From Hyphomicrobiales bacterium (GTDB lineage: Bacteria; Pseudomonadota; Alphaproteobacteria; Rhizobiales; Rhizobiaceae): 64,000 bases of DNA. Both the position numbers and the translations under genes were made by a program. A model generated the notes under the pieces. That model was not told the origin of the DNA. It did not search any database and saw only the letters and a list, made by a program, of their open reading frames with translations. The stretch covers positions 124,001 to 188,000 of the forward strand of contig JAFKJU010000015.1 in assembly GCA_017305935.1 (NCBI GenBank), given 5' to 3'. This document shows, in pieces, positions 43,028-52,704 of the stretch (position 1 is its first letter; every line of letters begins with the position of its first letter).

Positions 43028-44136
43028 GCGCAGGTCTCCTTCTGTCGCTCGCCGCGCCCGCGCATGGCGAGGAGGATTTCCCGCGCCCCGATCGCGCCGA
43101 CGACGGTTGCGCCCTCGACGATGGCGATCGGGCCGCCGCTTTCGGTTTGCAATTCGATGAGCCGGTCGAGCCGGGTGTCGCGCCCGGCGACTGGCAAGCC
43201 CGTGGCGGTGTCGATGGCGTAGCGGGCGGGCGGCACCATGATGCGCTGGGCATCGACGAAATGGACCGGCGAGATGCCCTCGACGAACTGGGCGACATAG
43301 TCGTTCACCGGCGCCAGCACGATCTCGGCCGGCGTGCCGGTCTGGACGATCCGGCCGTCGCGCATGATGGCGATGCGGTCGCCGATGCGGATGGCCTCGT
43401 CGAGATCGTGGGTGATGAACAGCGCGGTCTTGCCGAGCGTCTTCACCAGCCGCCGGAATTCATCCTGCAACTGCTTGCGGATCAGCGGATCGAGGGCGCT
43501 GAAGGGTTCGTCCATCAGCAGAATGTCGGCATCGGCGGCAAGCGCCCGCGCCAGACCGACACGCTGCTGCATGCCGCCCGACAACTCGCGCGGAAAACGA
43601 TCCTCCCAGCCCGAAAGGCCGACGATGGCAAGCGCCCGCTGCACGGCGGCATCGGTCGCCGCCTCGGTTTCACCGCGCAGTTCCAGCGGCAGGCGGGTGT
43701 TTTCCTCCACCGTGCGATGCGGCAGCAGCGCGACGTTCTGGAACACCATTCCGATCCGGCGGGCGCGAAGATCGCGAAGCGCCCGGGCATCAAGGGCGTT
43801 GATCGAGCGCTCGTCGATCAGGATATCGCCCGATGTCGCCTCGATCAGGCGATTGACATGGCGGATCAGCGTCGATTTCCCGGAGCCCGACAGGCCCATG
43901 ATGCAGAAGACTTCACTTGGATAGACGTCGAAGCTCGCCCCGTTCACCGCGACGACGCAGCCATGGTCCTTGCGGGCGCGCTCACCGTCGATCCGGCCGG
44001 CCCGGAGGTCGTCCAGGATGCGCTCGACGGTCGGACGATGCCCGAACACCTTCCAGACATCGCGGCAGGAAACGACGGGTTTCGACAGCCCGGCGGCAGG
44101 AGACGTCTCGAATAGCATCTTGGGTACCGCGTTCAT
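43024..44136 (-). CDS. ProV-type ABC transporter ATP-binding protein
   Basis: A 370-residue ATPase of the glycine-betaine (ProV/OpuAA) branch. It has the family's N-terminal extension with WKVFGHRPTVERILDDLRAG, then Walker A GLSGSGKST, the signature LSGGMQQR, Walker B ILLMDEPFSALDP and H-loop FITHDLDEA. The C-terminal tail is a partial CBS-like domain ending GERQKETCA. It heads the operon to LLM copy 2 and is divergent from the LysR gene. Confidence 0.88.
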   Translation of the reverse strand: MNAVPKMLFETSPAAGLSKPVVSCRDVWKVFGHRPTVERILDDLRAGRIDGERARKDHGCVVAVNGASFDVYPSEVFCIMGLSGSGKSTLIRHVNRLIEATSGDILIDERSINALDARALRDLRARRIGMVFQNVALLPHRTVEENTRLPLELRGETEAATDAAVQRALAIVGLSGWEDRFPRELSGGMQQRVGLARALAADADILLMDEPFSALDPLIRKQLQDEFRRLVKTLGKTALFITHDLDEAIRIGDRIAIMRDGRIVQTGTPAEIVLAPVNDYVAQFVEGISPVHFVDAQRIMVPPARYAIDTATGLPVAGRDTRLDRLIELQTESGGPIAIVEGATVVGAIGAREILLAMRGRGERQKETCA

Positions 44137-44330
44137 TCAACCTCACCGATGACTGGAAGCAGGGCGCCGGCGCGCTCCGCGCATGTCGCCTCGATCCCGC
44201 CTCCGGCATCGGCCGGCGGGTCGGATACGACGATCGTCTTCAAGCTTTCGCGCCGTCCCGAGATGCGGGGCGATCTCCCCGCCACGACGACAGGAAAAAA
44301 TTGACAGAATGCAACAATCCTGTAAATCAA

Positions 44331-44347
44331 ATTATTATGGCAATAAT
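44331..44347 (+). promoter_or_regulatory. Possible LysR-type operator
   Basis: ATTATT-ATGGC-AATAAT is an inverted repeat with a 5-base centre in the divergent gap between the ABC operon and the LysR gene. A TTGACA-like element is at 44301. The position fits LysR control of both directions, but the sequence alone is weak evidence. Confidence 0.35.
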
Positions 44348-44391
44348 ATTCGGATTTTTCGAATTTAGCCATGACGGGGAGATAGGAGCCG

Positions 44392-45258
44392 ATGAACCTT
44401 TCGCATGTGCAGACATTTCTCGTCGTGGTGGAAACCGGCAACCTCAACAAGGCCGCCGCCAAGCTCCATGTGACGCAATCGACGGTGACGGCGCGCATCA
44501 ACGCCCTGGAGGACATGCTCGGCCAGAAACTGCTGCGGCGCATCAAGTCGGGCGCCGAACTGACGGCGACCGGCTCCAAATTCGTCAAGCACGCGCAAAT
44601 CCTCGTCCAGGTCTGGAATCAGGCGCGCCACGACACCTCGCTACCGCGCGGCTTCGACGACGTCTGCAACTTCGGCTGCACCGATCCCTTGTGGAGCGGC
44701 GCGGGCGAGTTCTGGCTCAACATGATCCGCTCCGACTGCCCCTCGGTCGCGGTCAATGTCGAAAGCGGCAGCGAGGCGGACATGCGCCCCTGGATTGCCA
44801 ATTCGATGGTCGATGTCGCCATCGCCTACGAGCCCCTGCCGGCGACGGGTTTTTCGATCAGCCCGCTGTTCGAGGACGTCTTCATCGAGGTGGCGACCGT
44901 CGAGCGCGACCTGATGCGCTGGGATCCGATGTATGTCTATGTCGATTACGGCGAGGAATTCCGCCGCTGGCACGCAGAGGCCTTTCCCGTCGACGACACC
45001 GCCGTGGTGACCTTTACCAACGGCGTCTTTGCCCTGAACCATATCCTGAGATGGGGCGGCTCGGCCTACCTGCCCTATCGGATCGCCCGGGAGCCGATGG
45101 AGGCCGGGCGGCTGTTCGAGGTGAAGGCGGCGCCGCGTTTCCGGCGCACCGCTTACCTGGTTCGCAATACGATCCGCACGGCCGGCTGGCCATGGTTCGA
45201 CGGCGTGCATGCGCGCTTCCAGCAGGCAATAGCCGACCTCGCGCCGGAGTCGCGCTGA
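44392..45258 (+). CDS. LysR-family transcriptional regulator
   Basis: A 288-residue LysR protein. The N-terminal winged helix is MNLSHVQTFLVVVETGNLNK, AAAKLHVTQSTVTARINALE and GQKLLRRIKSGAELTATG. The C-terminal ligand-binding half is less typical, with CTDPLWSGAGEFWLNMIRSD. It is divergent from the ProU-type ABC operon, so it probably activates it in response to the transported compound or a product. Start at 44392 has GGAG-like upstream sequence. Confidence 0.88.
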   Translation: MNLSHVQTFLVVVETGNLNKAAAKLHVTQSTVTARINALEDMLGQKLLRRIKSGAELTATGSKFVKHAQILVQVWNQARHDTSLPRGFDDVCNFGCTDPLWSGAGEFWLNMIRSDCPSVAVNVESGSEADMRPWIANSMVDVAIAYEPLPATGFSISPLFEDVFIEVATVERDLMRWDPMYVYVDYGEEFRRWHAEAFPVDDTAVVTFTNGVFALNHILRWGGSAYLPYRIAREPMEAGRLFEVKAAPRFRRTAYLVRNTIRTAGWPWFDGVHARFQQAIADLAPESR

Positions 45259-45655
45259 GCGCCGGCAAGGCGCCTATAGCCGCCTGGAACTGACCACCGC
45301 TAAGGCGGCGCAACCGGCACAAACCCGCAAACAACAACAGCCGCATGCGCCGCCGCGCTTTACGGGGCCGATGGTCATTGCCAGAAAAAAGGAACGCCTC
45401 ATGGACTTCGAGCTTCAATTCTCCATTTTTCCTCTACGAAGAGCACGCTCGCCTTCGGATTTTCCGGCCAGAAGCGCCACCGATGATCGCGATTTGCATC
45501 GACCTGCTCGGAAAATCGAATTGTGCAAAACGATCCGCAAGCATTCATCCCCCATATAACTTGACAACCATATACATGTTTTGCGATTGCCATCTCTGTA
45601 TCCGACATGTGGACCGATAACGGCGAACAGGGGGCTAAAGGGGTCGGTGGGCGCA
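45259..45655. other. Gene-free interval before the sigma factor (397 bp)
   Basis: No supportable reading frame on either strand. A TTGACA element at 45561-45566 followed by an AT-rich stretch (to about 45590) could be the promoter of the ECF sigma gene. I see no clear Fur, Irr or RirA site. Confidence 0.4.
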
Positions 45656-46183
45656 ATGAACGCTGCGGCGGACGGCATCAGAGACGATCTCATGGCGCTT
45701 TATCTGCGCCAATGGCGTGTGTTGCGTGCACAATTGCGCAAGCGCACCGGTTCGGACGAGCTTGCCGACGATGCGCTGCAGGAAACCTGGATCCGGGTCG
45801 CCAATCTCGGCGAGCCGCCGGCGATCCGGGATCGCCATGCCTTTCTGATGCGCATCGCCGCCAATATCGCCATCGATCTCATCCGCCGCGAGCGGCGCCA
45901 TCAGAACCGCTGTGTCGATGACGAGGGTATTCTGGCCTCCATCGAGGATCTGGCGCCATCGCCGGAAACCGTCCTCATCGACCGGCAGCGGCTCGGTGCG
46001 CTGGTCAGGGCGCTGATGCAGCTTGACGAAAAGCCGCGCGCCGCGCTGCTGATGAGCCGCTGCGACGGGCTTTCCCACCGCGAGATCGCCGGGCGGCTCG
46101 CCGTTTCTGAAAGCATGGTCGCAAAGTATCTGGCGCAATCGCTGCGCCATTGCCGCGATGTCTTTCGGGCGCTTTCGGAATGA
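45656..46183 (+). CDS. ECF sigma factor, FecI-like
   Basis: A 175-residue sigma-70-family factor with regions 2 and 4 only. Region 2 is QWRVLRAQLRKRTGSDELAD, DDALQETWIRVAN and HAFLMRIAANIAIDLIRRER. Region 4 is LMQLDEKPRAALLMSRCDGL, SHREIAGRLAVSESMVAKYL. It directs RNA polymerase to the siderophore receptor gene when released by the FecR regulator encoded next (83 bases later). The start at 45656 is an estimate; the Shine-Dalgarno is weak. Confidence 0.85.
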   Translation: MNAAADGIRDDLMALYLRQWRVLRAQLRKRTGSDELADDALQETWIRVANLGEPPAIRDRHAFLMRIAANIAIDLIRRERRHQNRCVDDEGILASIEDLAPSPETVLIDRQRLGALVRALMQLDEKPRAALLMSRCDGLSHREIAGRLAVSESMVAKYLAQSLRHCRDVFRALSE

Positions 46184-46266
46184 TATCGACGGCCGGGCTG
46201 CAAGTTCCGCCTTCCCGTTTCGTCCTGTAAGATGACGAACTGCAACGCCCCGCCTGGAACGCCCGC

Positions 46267-47217
46267 ATGACTTCTTCCGAACGGATCGACGAAGCCTTGA
46301 GCGACAAGGCGATTGAATGGGTGGTGCTGCTGCATTCCGGCCACGAGACGCCAGCCGACCATGAGGCTTTCGCCCGCTGGCGCGCGATCGACCGCCGGCA
46401 TGAGATGGCCGCGCGCGAGGCCGAGGCGATCTGGCAGGGCATCGGCGCCGCCGGCCGCACGATCCGCGGCGACGCCCGCGGCAAGAGCCGGGCGAGAATG
46501 ACCCGCCGCGCCATGCTCGGCCTGGGGGCGGTCGGCCTGGTCGGCGGCGGCCTCCTGCAGTCCGGCCTGGTGCGGCTGACCTTCCTTTCGGATTATGCGA
46601 CCGGCATCGGCGAATGGAAGACCATCGCCCTTTCCGACGGATCGACCGTACAGCTCAATGCCCGCTCCGCCCTTTCGGTCGGCTTCGATCGGACGCGGCG
46701 GCTGGTGTCGCTGACCGAGGGACAGGCCACTTTTTCGGTCGCCGACGATCCGGCAAGACCGTTTCTGGTCTCGGCCGCCGGCGGGCAGACCATGGCCGCC
46801 GGCAGCCAGTTCGACGTCGATATCCGCCCCGATGACGTGGCCGTCACCATCCTGCATGGCGATGTCTCGGTCAGCGCCGAGGCTGCCGGGCGCGCCGTCA
46901 CCGCGACGACCAACCAACGCATCCTCTACGATGGAAGGGGCGGGCTGACCAAGGTGGCGGATGTCGATGCCGACACCGAAACGGCCTGGCGGCGCGGCAA
47001 GCTGGTCTTCAACGATCGCCGCCTGACCGATGTCGTCGCCGAGGTCGAGCGCTACCGCTACGGCAGGATCGTTCTCGTCGGCGCCGCGCTGCAGCGCCTT
47101 TCCGTGTCAGGCGTCTTCGATCTCACCGATCCGCAATCGGTGCTGACCACCATTCGCCAAACATTGCCGGTGCGCGTGACCGAATTGCCGTTGGTCACGA
47201 TCATCCGCAGCGCCTGA
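46267..47217 (+). CDS. FecR-type anti-sigma / transmembrane sensor
   Basis: A 316-residue sensor. An N-terminal cytosolic part (residues 1-75) contains AIEWVVLLHSGHETPADHEA and FARWRAIDRRHEMAAREAEA, the usual sigma-contacting region. One membrane segment is AMLGLGAVGLVGGGLLQSGL, and the periplasmic FecR domain follows, with IALSDGSTVQLNARSALSVG and LVTIIRSA at the end. It relays the state of the TonB-dependent receptor to the sigma factor encoded upstream. Confidence 0.88.
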   Translation: MTSSERIDEALSDKAIEWVVLLHSGHETPADHEAFARWRAIDRRHEMAAREAEAIWQGIGAAGRTIRGDARGKSRARMTRRAMLGLGAVGLVGGGLLQSGLVRLTFLSDYATGIGEWKTIALSDGSTVQLNARSALSVGFDRTRRLVSLTEGQATFSVADDPARPFLVSAAGGQTMAAGSQFDVDIRPDDVAVTILHGDVSVSAEAAGRAVTATTNQRILYDGRGGLTKVADVDADTETAWRRGKLVFNDRRLTDVVAEVERYRYGRIVLVGAALQRLSVSGVFDLTDPQSVLTTIRQTLPVRVTELPLVTIIRSA

Positions 47218-47364
47218 TAGGCAAGTGATATCAATCCACTACAAAAATCTTGAAAATTCTCTTCATCTTTCGCTGCAAGATCGCCGGCCTGGCTTCGTCT
47301 AACCGATAGAAGCTGCCGGACCCGACCCGTCCGGCCAGGACAGTCACGGTCGAAGAGGCGTTGC

Positions 47365-49800
47365 ATGAAGAAAGTTGAAACGGGGCGCGGGGCAAGGCCC
47401 GCAACGGTGCTGATGGCCTCGGTCGCGATGACGGCGTTGCTGGTCATGGCACAGGCGCCGGCGATGGCGCAGGATGCGGCAGGCCGATCATCCCGGGTGA
47501 CGGCCTACAGCATTCCGGCGCAGCCGCTCGGTTCGGCGCTCACCAGTTTTGCCGATCGCGCCGGCCTCAAGCTGCTGTTTCCAGCCCAACTGGTGACCGG
47601 ACGCCAGAGCGGCGGGCTTTCCGGCCGGCTGAGCCCCGAGCAGGCATTGCAGAGACTGCTGGCTGGAACCGGCCTGACCTACCGCTTCACCAGCGCATCG
47701 ACGGTGACGATCGCCGGCCAGCCGGCAAGCGGATCGGCGGATATCGGCAATGCCACCACACTTACGCCGATCATCGTGCAGGGCGGACAGGAAAATGCGC
47801 TCGGGCCGGTCGACGGCATCGTCGCCACACAGAGCGCGACCGGCACCAAGACGGCGACGCCGCTCATCGAAACGCCGCAATCCGTTTCTGTCGTCTCGGC
47901 GCAGCAGGTGCGCGACCAGGCGGCGAAAGGCGTCGGCGAAGCGCTGCGCTACTCGCCGGGCGTGGTCGCCGAGGAATATGGCGGCACCGACTCGCGCATC
48001 GACCGCTTCATGGTGCGCGGTTTTGCCGACAGCAATCCCTATCTCGACGGCCTGACCACCAACACCTATTACACGCTGCTGTCGGCGAAACTCGAAACCT
48101 ATGGCCTGGAGCGCATCGAGGTGCTGAGCGGCCCGGCGTCCTCGCTGTATGGCGCCAACACGCCGGGCGGCCTCGTCAGCGCGGTCAGCAAGCGGCCGAC
48201 CGAGACGCCGCTGCATGAATTCCAGCTTCAGGTGGAATCGCCGAAGGGCGTTTCCGGCGCCTTCGATCTGGGCGGACCGCTGACCGATGACGGCACCCTG
48301 CTTTATCGCCTGACGGGTGTCGCGCGCGCCGCCGATACCCAGGTCGATTCGGTCGATACCCGCAACTACTATCTTGCTCCCGCCTTCACCTGGAAGCCGG
48401 ACGAGGACACCACCCTGACAGTCCTGCCGAAATTCCAGCGTTCGGACGACGGCGTGCTGGTCCAGAACCTGCCGGCGCTCGGAACCCTCTACGACGCTTC
48501 CTTCGGCAAGATCCCCACCGATCTGTTCATCGGCGAGCCCGATTTCAACACGATCGCCCGCTCCAGCCAGTCGATCGGCTATGCCTTCGAACATCGCTTC
48601 GACGACGTCTGGACCGTCCGCCAGAACCTGCGGTATTCGAACACCGGCACCCATATCGAGCAGATCGGCACTGCCGGCTATCTTCCGGATACGACCGAAC
48701 TCGACCGCTGGACGCTTGGCGCCGATGCCAGCCTGCATGACTTTGCCGTCGATACGCAGGTGGAGGCGAAATTCGACACCGGCCCCGTGGATCACACTCT
48801 TCTCGCCGGCATCGATCATATGCGCTCGCACAGCCGCTGGTACGAGCGCGACGGCACGGCCTCGCCGCTCGACGTCTTGAACCCCGTCTATGGCCAGCCT
48901 TTCACGGTTCCTGACGTCGACTTCGCCACCGAGGACCACCTGCGCCAGACCGGCGTCTATGTGCAGGATCAGATGCGTTTCGACAATTGGCGGATTTCCG
49001 GGGCGCTGCGCTACGACTGGGCCTCGACGCGCGACGCCGACCTGCTGGCCGAGGACGGCACCGGCGTGGAAAACAGCGACCGCCACCTGACGGGCCGCGT
49101 CGGCGTGCTGTACCTGTTCGACAACGGCTTTGCCCCCTATGCCAGCTACGCGACCTCCTTCAAGCCGACGCCCGGCCTCAACGCGACCACCGGCGAAGCT
49201 CTGAAGCCGACGACCGGCGAGCAATATGAAATCGGTCTGAAATACCAGCCGCCCGGCTCCGACAGCTATTTCACCGCGTCGCTCTATACGATCGACCAGG
49301 AGAACGTGACCTCCACCAATCCCGGCCCGCCGGCCACCCAGACGCAGACCGGCGGCGTGCGTATGCGCGGCATGGAGCTTTCCGGCGTCGCCGATCTCGA
49401 CAACGGCCTGAAGCTGATTGCCAACTATTCGCTGAATGCCGGCGAGATCACCAGGGACGAGGACGAGACCATTCGCGGCAATCGTCCCAAGGACGTTCCC
49501 CGCCACATGGCCAATCTCTGGCTCGACAAGACCATCGAGACGGGGGCTGCGGAAGGTCTCGGTTTCGGCGCCGGCCTGCGCTATGTCGGCGACCGCTACG
49601 GCGACAACACCAATACGCTGAAAATTCCGGGCTACGTGCTCATCGATGCCGCCGTGCATTACGACTACAAGGACTGGCGTTTCGCGCTCAACGCCACCAA
49701 TCTTTTCGACAAGAAATATGTCGGAACCTGCGACGGCGACACTTTCTGCTATTATGGCGAGCGTCGCGCCGTCGTCGGGACGATTTCGGTGAAGTGGTGA
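47365..49800 (+). CDS. TonB-dependent siderophore receptor with STN signalling domain
   Basis: An 811-residue outer-membrane receptor. A signal peptide is followed by an STN domain (about residues 50-115: AYSIPAQPLGSALTSFADRA, LSGRLSPEQALQRLLAG), the plug with PLIETPQSVSVVSAQQVRDQ and VRGFADSNPYLDGL, and a 22-strand barrel ending YGERRAVVGTISVKW. The STN domain contacts FecR, so this receptor is regulated by the sigma-FecR pair just upstream. A GAAAAT element at 47252-47257 could be part of its ECF promoter. Ligand: probably a hydroxamate or catecholate ferric siderophore, judging from the Fhu-like genes downstream. Confidence 0.9.
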   Translation: MKKVETGRGARPATVLMASVAMTALLVMAQAPAMAQDAAGRSSRVTAYSIPAQPLGSALTSFADRAGLKLLFPAQLVTGRQSGGLSGRLSPEQALQRLLAGTGLTYRFTSASTVTIAGQPASGSADIGNATTLTPIIVQGGQENALGPVDGIVATQSATGTKTATPLIETPQSVSVVSAQQVRDQAAKGVGEALRYSPGVVAEEYGGTDSRIDRFMVRGFADSNPYLDGLTTNTYYTLLSAKLETYGLERIEVLSGPASSLYGANTPGGLVSAVSKRPTETPLHEFQLQVESPKGVSGAFDLGGPLTDDGTLLYRLTGVARAADTQVDSVDTRNYYLAPAFTWKPDEDTTLTVLPKFQRSDDGVLVQNLPALGTLYDASFGKIPTDLFIGEPDFNTIARSSQSIGYAFEHRFDDVWTVRQNLRYSNTGTHIEQIGTAGYLPDTTELDRWTLGADASLHDFAVDTQVEAKFDTGPVDHTLLAGIDHMRSHSRWYERDGTASPLDVLNPVYGQPFTVPDVDFATEDHLRQTGVYVQDQMRFDNWRISGALRYDWASTRDADLLAEDGTGVENSDRHLTGRVGVLYLFDNGFAPYASYATSFKPTPGLNATTGEALKPTTGEQYEIGLKYQPPGSDSYFTASLYTIDQENVTSTNPGPPATQTQTGGVRMRGMELSGVADLDNGLKLIANYSLNAGEITRDEDETIRGNRPKDVPRHMANLWLDKTIETGAAEGLGFGAGLRYVGDRYGDNTNTLKIPGYVLIDAAVHYDYKDWRFALNATNLFDKKYVGTCDGDTFCYYGERRAVVGTISVKW

Positions 49801-50687
49801 GCCAGGCGGCCCCTGCAGGCCTTCGCAACATCGCGCGCCGGCAGTTTCTGTCCGGCGCCGCGGCGGCCATGGCCCTGCGGCCCCACCCGGCGAAGGCCGC
49901 CGGTCCGCGGCTGGTATCCTTAAGCTGGGCCGTCAGCGAGACTCTGTATGCCATGGGCGTCGCACCGGTCGCGGCGGCGGAAACCGCTCTCTATGATTCC
50001 GTCGTCCGGCAGCCCGAAACGCCGGCCTCGACCGTCGACATCGGCCTGCAGGGCGCGCCGAACCTCGAATATCTGGCGCAATTGTCGCCCGATATCGTCA
50101 TCATCCAGTCCTGGCAGGACAATCTGCGGCCGGCGCTGGAGCGATGCGCCGATGTCGAGACGGTCGATATCTATACCGGCGCGGGCGATGCCTTCGCCCA
50201 TGCCCGCGACGCAGCACGGAAACTGGGAACGATCGCAGCCATGCCGGCAAGGGCGGACGGGCTGGTGCTGCAATGCGACGCCCGGCTGGAGATGCTGCGC
50301 CGTCGGCTTCGGCCCGGGGCGAATACCGCCTGCCTCCTCGTCCAGATGATCGATGAAACCAACCTCACCGTCTTCACCGCGGGCAGCTTGTTCGACGGCG
50401 CGCTGACCCGGCTGGGCCTGCAAAACGCATGGCCGGGGCCGCCGAGCCTTCTCTGGGGCGGGGCGGTCGTCGGCCTGGAGCAACTGGCGGAGCATCCGGA
50501 TGCCACGCTGATCCTGATCGATTCTCCCGGCCTTGCGCCCGATGAAACCCTGACCGGCAGCCCGCTCTGGCAGGCATTGCCTCCCGTGCGGGCGGGCAGA
50601 AGCCATCGTCTTGCCTCGCTCTGGGGCTTCGGCGGACTACCGACGGCGCTGCGCTTTGCCGAAGCCTTGACCAATGCCATCGCCTGA
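49797..50687 (+). CDS. fhuD: Siderophore ABC transporter substrate-binding protein (FhuD-like)
   Basis: A 296-residue periplasmic protein with a twin-arginine-like signal (ARRQFLSGAAAAMAL), which is common for FhuD. It then shows RLVSLSWAVSETLYAMGVAP and the FhuD-style lobes (LAQLSPDIVIIQSWQD, AGSLFDGALTRLGLQNAW). The GTG start at 49797 overlaps the receptor stop (GTGA), an alternative GTG being three bases earlier. It hands ferric siderophore to the permease encoded next. Confidence 0.82.
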   Translation: MSQAAPAGLRNIARRQFLSGAAAAMALRPHPAKAAGPRLVSLSWAVSETLYAMGVAPVAAAETALYDSVVRQPETPASTVDIGLQGAPNLEYLAQLSPDIVIIQSWQDNLRPALERCADVETVDIYTGAGDAFAHARDAARKLGTIAAMPARADGLVLQCDARLEMLRRRLRPGANTACLLVQMIDETNLTVFTAGSLFDGALTRLGLQNAWPGPPSLLWGGAVVGLEQLAEHPDATLILIDSPGLAPDETLTGSPLWQALPPVRAGRSHRLASLWGFGGLPTALRFAEALTNAIA

Positions 50688-52680
50688 CAATCTGGCACCC
50701 CTTGAAACCGGCGGAAGCCGCCAGCTTCCAATCGCCCTGTCCGCGACCGCCGCTGCGATGGTTGTCGCGCTGCTGCTGACCGCGTTCAATCTGGATGCGG
50801 CCTTTCCCGGCCTTGCCTGGCGCGCGCTCGTGCGACATGCCGGGATGGGCGAACTGCCAGCGGTGATCGCCCTTTACAGCGCTCTGCCGAGGATCGCCGT
50901 CGCCCTGCTCTGCGGCACGGGGCTGGCGCTGTCGGGAACGCTGTTCCAGCAGATCCTGCGCAATCCCCTTGCCGAACCCTCGACGCTTAGCGTTTCCTCC
51001 GGCGCCTATCTGGCGGTGGTGGCATCCGCGATTTTCTGGCCCGGCCTGCTGCTCGCCGGCAAGTTCGCGATTGCGATTGCCGGAGCCGGCACAGCGATGG
51101 CGCTGGTTCTCGCCGCCTCCTGGCGGCAGGCGCTTTCGCCGGTCGCGGTGTCGCTTGCCGGCATGACGCTCAATCTGGTCTTCGGTTCGCTCGCCTCGAT
51201 TCTCGTGACCTTCCATCGCGACGGCTTCGTTTCGCTGTCCTTCTGGGGATCCGGCAGCCTGCGCCAGAACGACTGGAGCGTCACCGGCTGGCTCGCGCTC
51301 GGCATGCTGCCTGCGCTTCTGGCCCTCGCCCCCTCCGCCCGCGCCCTCACGCTGTTCAACCTGAAGGACGAGGCGGCCTCCAGCCTGGGGGCCGATATCC
51401 GCCGCCTGGGGCTGATCGGCCTGGGGCTCGCCACCTGGCTGGCGGCCGTCATCGTGGCCGGCATCGGTATGATCGGCTTCGTCGGCCTTGCCGCCCCGTG
51501 GCTGGCGCGCCGGCTCGGCGCGGCCGGCCTGGCAAACCGGTTATGGCTGTCGGCACTCTTCGGCGCCGCTCTTTTGCTCCTCGCCGACCAGACGCTGATC
51601 GCGCTCGGGCCGTTCGCCCGCGCCCTGCCCGCCGGCGCCTTCACGGCATGTCTCGGCGCGCCGCTGCTGTTCTGGCTGCTGCGCAAGCCGCTCCCGATGG
51701 CGATGCCGCCGGCCGGCACGCCGGCAAGCATGGCGACCGGAGGACATCGGGCTCGAACCACCCTGCTCATGATCGGCATCGGGCTCATCATCGCCCTCTC
51801 CGCGACCGTCACCGCCGATGCCGGCGGCTGGCGCCTGCCCGATATGCGGGAGTTCGCCACCGCGTTTCCCTGGCGCTGGCCACGCATCGTCGGCGCCGGC
51901 GCCGGCGGCGCGGCACTTGCCCTTGCCGGCGCCATCCTGCAGCGCATGACAGGAAATGCCATGGCGAGCCCGGAAGCGCTCGGCATTTCCAGCGGCACGC
52001 TTATCGGGGCGGCACTCGCCCTGTTCGCCCTGCCGGCTGGCTTCGCCGCCGGCCCCATGCTCGGCGGGATCGCCGGGGCAGCGGCGGCATTCGGCCTGAT
52101 CGTGTCGATCGGCCGCCGTTGCGGCCTGTCGTCGAACCGGATGCTGCTGGTCGGCATCGGCTTCGGCTCCATCCTCAGTGCCGTCTCCGGCCTGCTGGCG
52201 CTGCTGCCCGATCCACGGCTGCAAAGCCTGCAGACCTGGATGCTCGGCTCGACCAGCCTCGTCTCACCCGACGCGGCGCTTCTGACGCTTGCCGGCACCT
52301 GCGCCGGCCTTGTCGCCGCCCTCCTGACCGCCCGCTGGCTGGATATCCTGCCACTCGGCGGCGCGGCAAGCCTCTCTCTCGGCATCGCCATGTCGGCCCG
52401 CCTTTGCCTGCTGCTCCTGACCTGCGCGCTCTCGGCCATCGCCAGCCTGACCATCGGCCCCTTGAGCTTCGTCGGCCTGATGGCGCCGCACATGGCCCGC
52501 GCCATGGGCATGCGCCATGCGCGCGCCCATCTCAAACTCTCGGCCCTGCTCGGCTGCGGCATCATGATCCTTGCCGACGCCGCCGGCCGCCTGCTGGTCT
52601 TTCCCTACGAAATCCCCGCCGGCCTCCTCGCCTCCCTGGCCGGCGGCCCCTATCTGATATGGGCATTCCGGCATCGCTGA
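50674..52680 (+). CDS. fhuB: Fused ferric-siderophore ABC transporter permease (FhuB-like)
   Basis: A 668-residue inner-membrane protein made of two FecCD halves (about residues 1-330 and 345-668), as in FhuB. Each half has its own conserved loops: NPLAEPSTLSVSSGAYLAVV and FVGLAAPWLARRLG in the first; GNAMASPEALGISSGTLIGA and FVGLMAPHMARAMGMRHARA in the second. It starts 14 bases before the FhuD stop. The usual ATPase gene (FhuC) is absent here; it may be supplied from elsewhere. Confidence 0.88.
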   Translation: MPSPDNLAPLETGGSRQLPIALSATAAAMVVALLLTAFNLDAAFPGLAWRALVRHAGMGELPAVIALYSALPRIAVALLCGTGLALSGTLFQQILRNPLAEPSTLSVSSGAYLAVVASAIFWPGLLLAGKFAIAIAGAGTAMALVLAASWRQALSPVAVSLAGMTLNLVFGSLASILVTFHRDGFVSLSFWGSGSLRQNDWSVTGWLALGMLPALLALAPSARALTLFNLKDEAASSLGADIRRLGLIGLGLATWLAAVIVAGIGMIGFVGLAAPWLARRLGAAGLANRLWLSALFGAALLLLADQTLIALGPFARALPAGAFTACLGAPLLFWLLRKPLPMAMPPAGTPASMATGGHRARTTLLMIGIGLIIALSATVTADAGGWRLPDMREFATAFPWRWPRIVGAGAGGAALALAGAILQRMTGNAMASPEALGISSGTLIGAALALFALPAGFAAGPMLGGIAGAAAAFGLIVSIGRRCGLSSNRMLLVGIGFGSILSAVSGLLALLPDPRLQSLQTWMLGSTSLVSPDAALLTLAGTCAGLVAALLTARWLDILPLGGAASLSLGIAMSARLCLLLLTCALSAIASLTIGPLSFVGLMAPHMARAMGMRHARAHLKLSALLGCGIMILADAAGRLLVFPYEIPAGLLASLAGGPYLIWAFRHR

Positions 52681-52704
52681 AAACTTGCAGCAGGCTGCGA
52701 GAAC

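Noticed and set aside
47488-49659. 723-codon minus-strand frame inside the TonB receptor
   Set aside because: Antisense to the receptor's plug and barrel; no recognisable domain or start signal.
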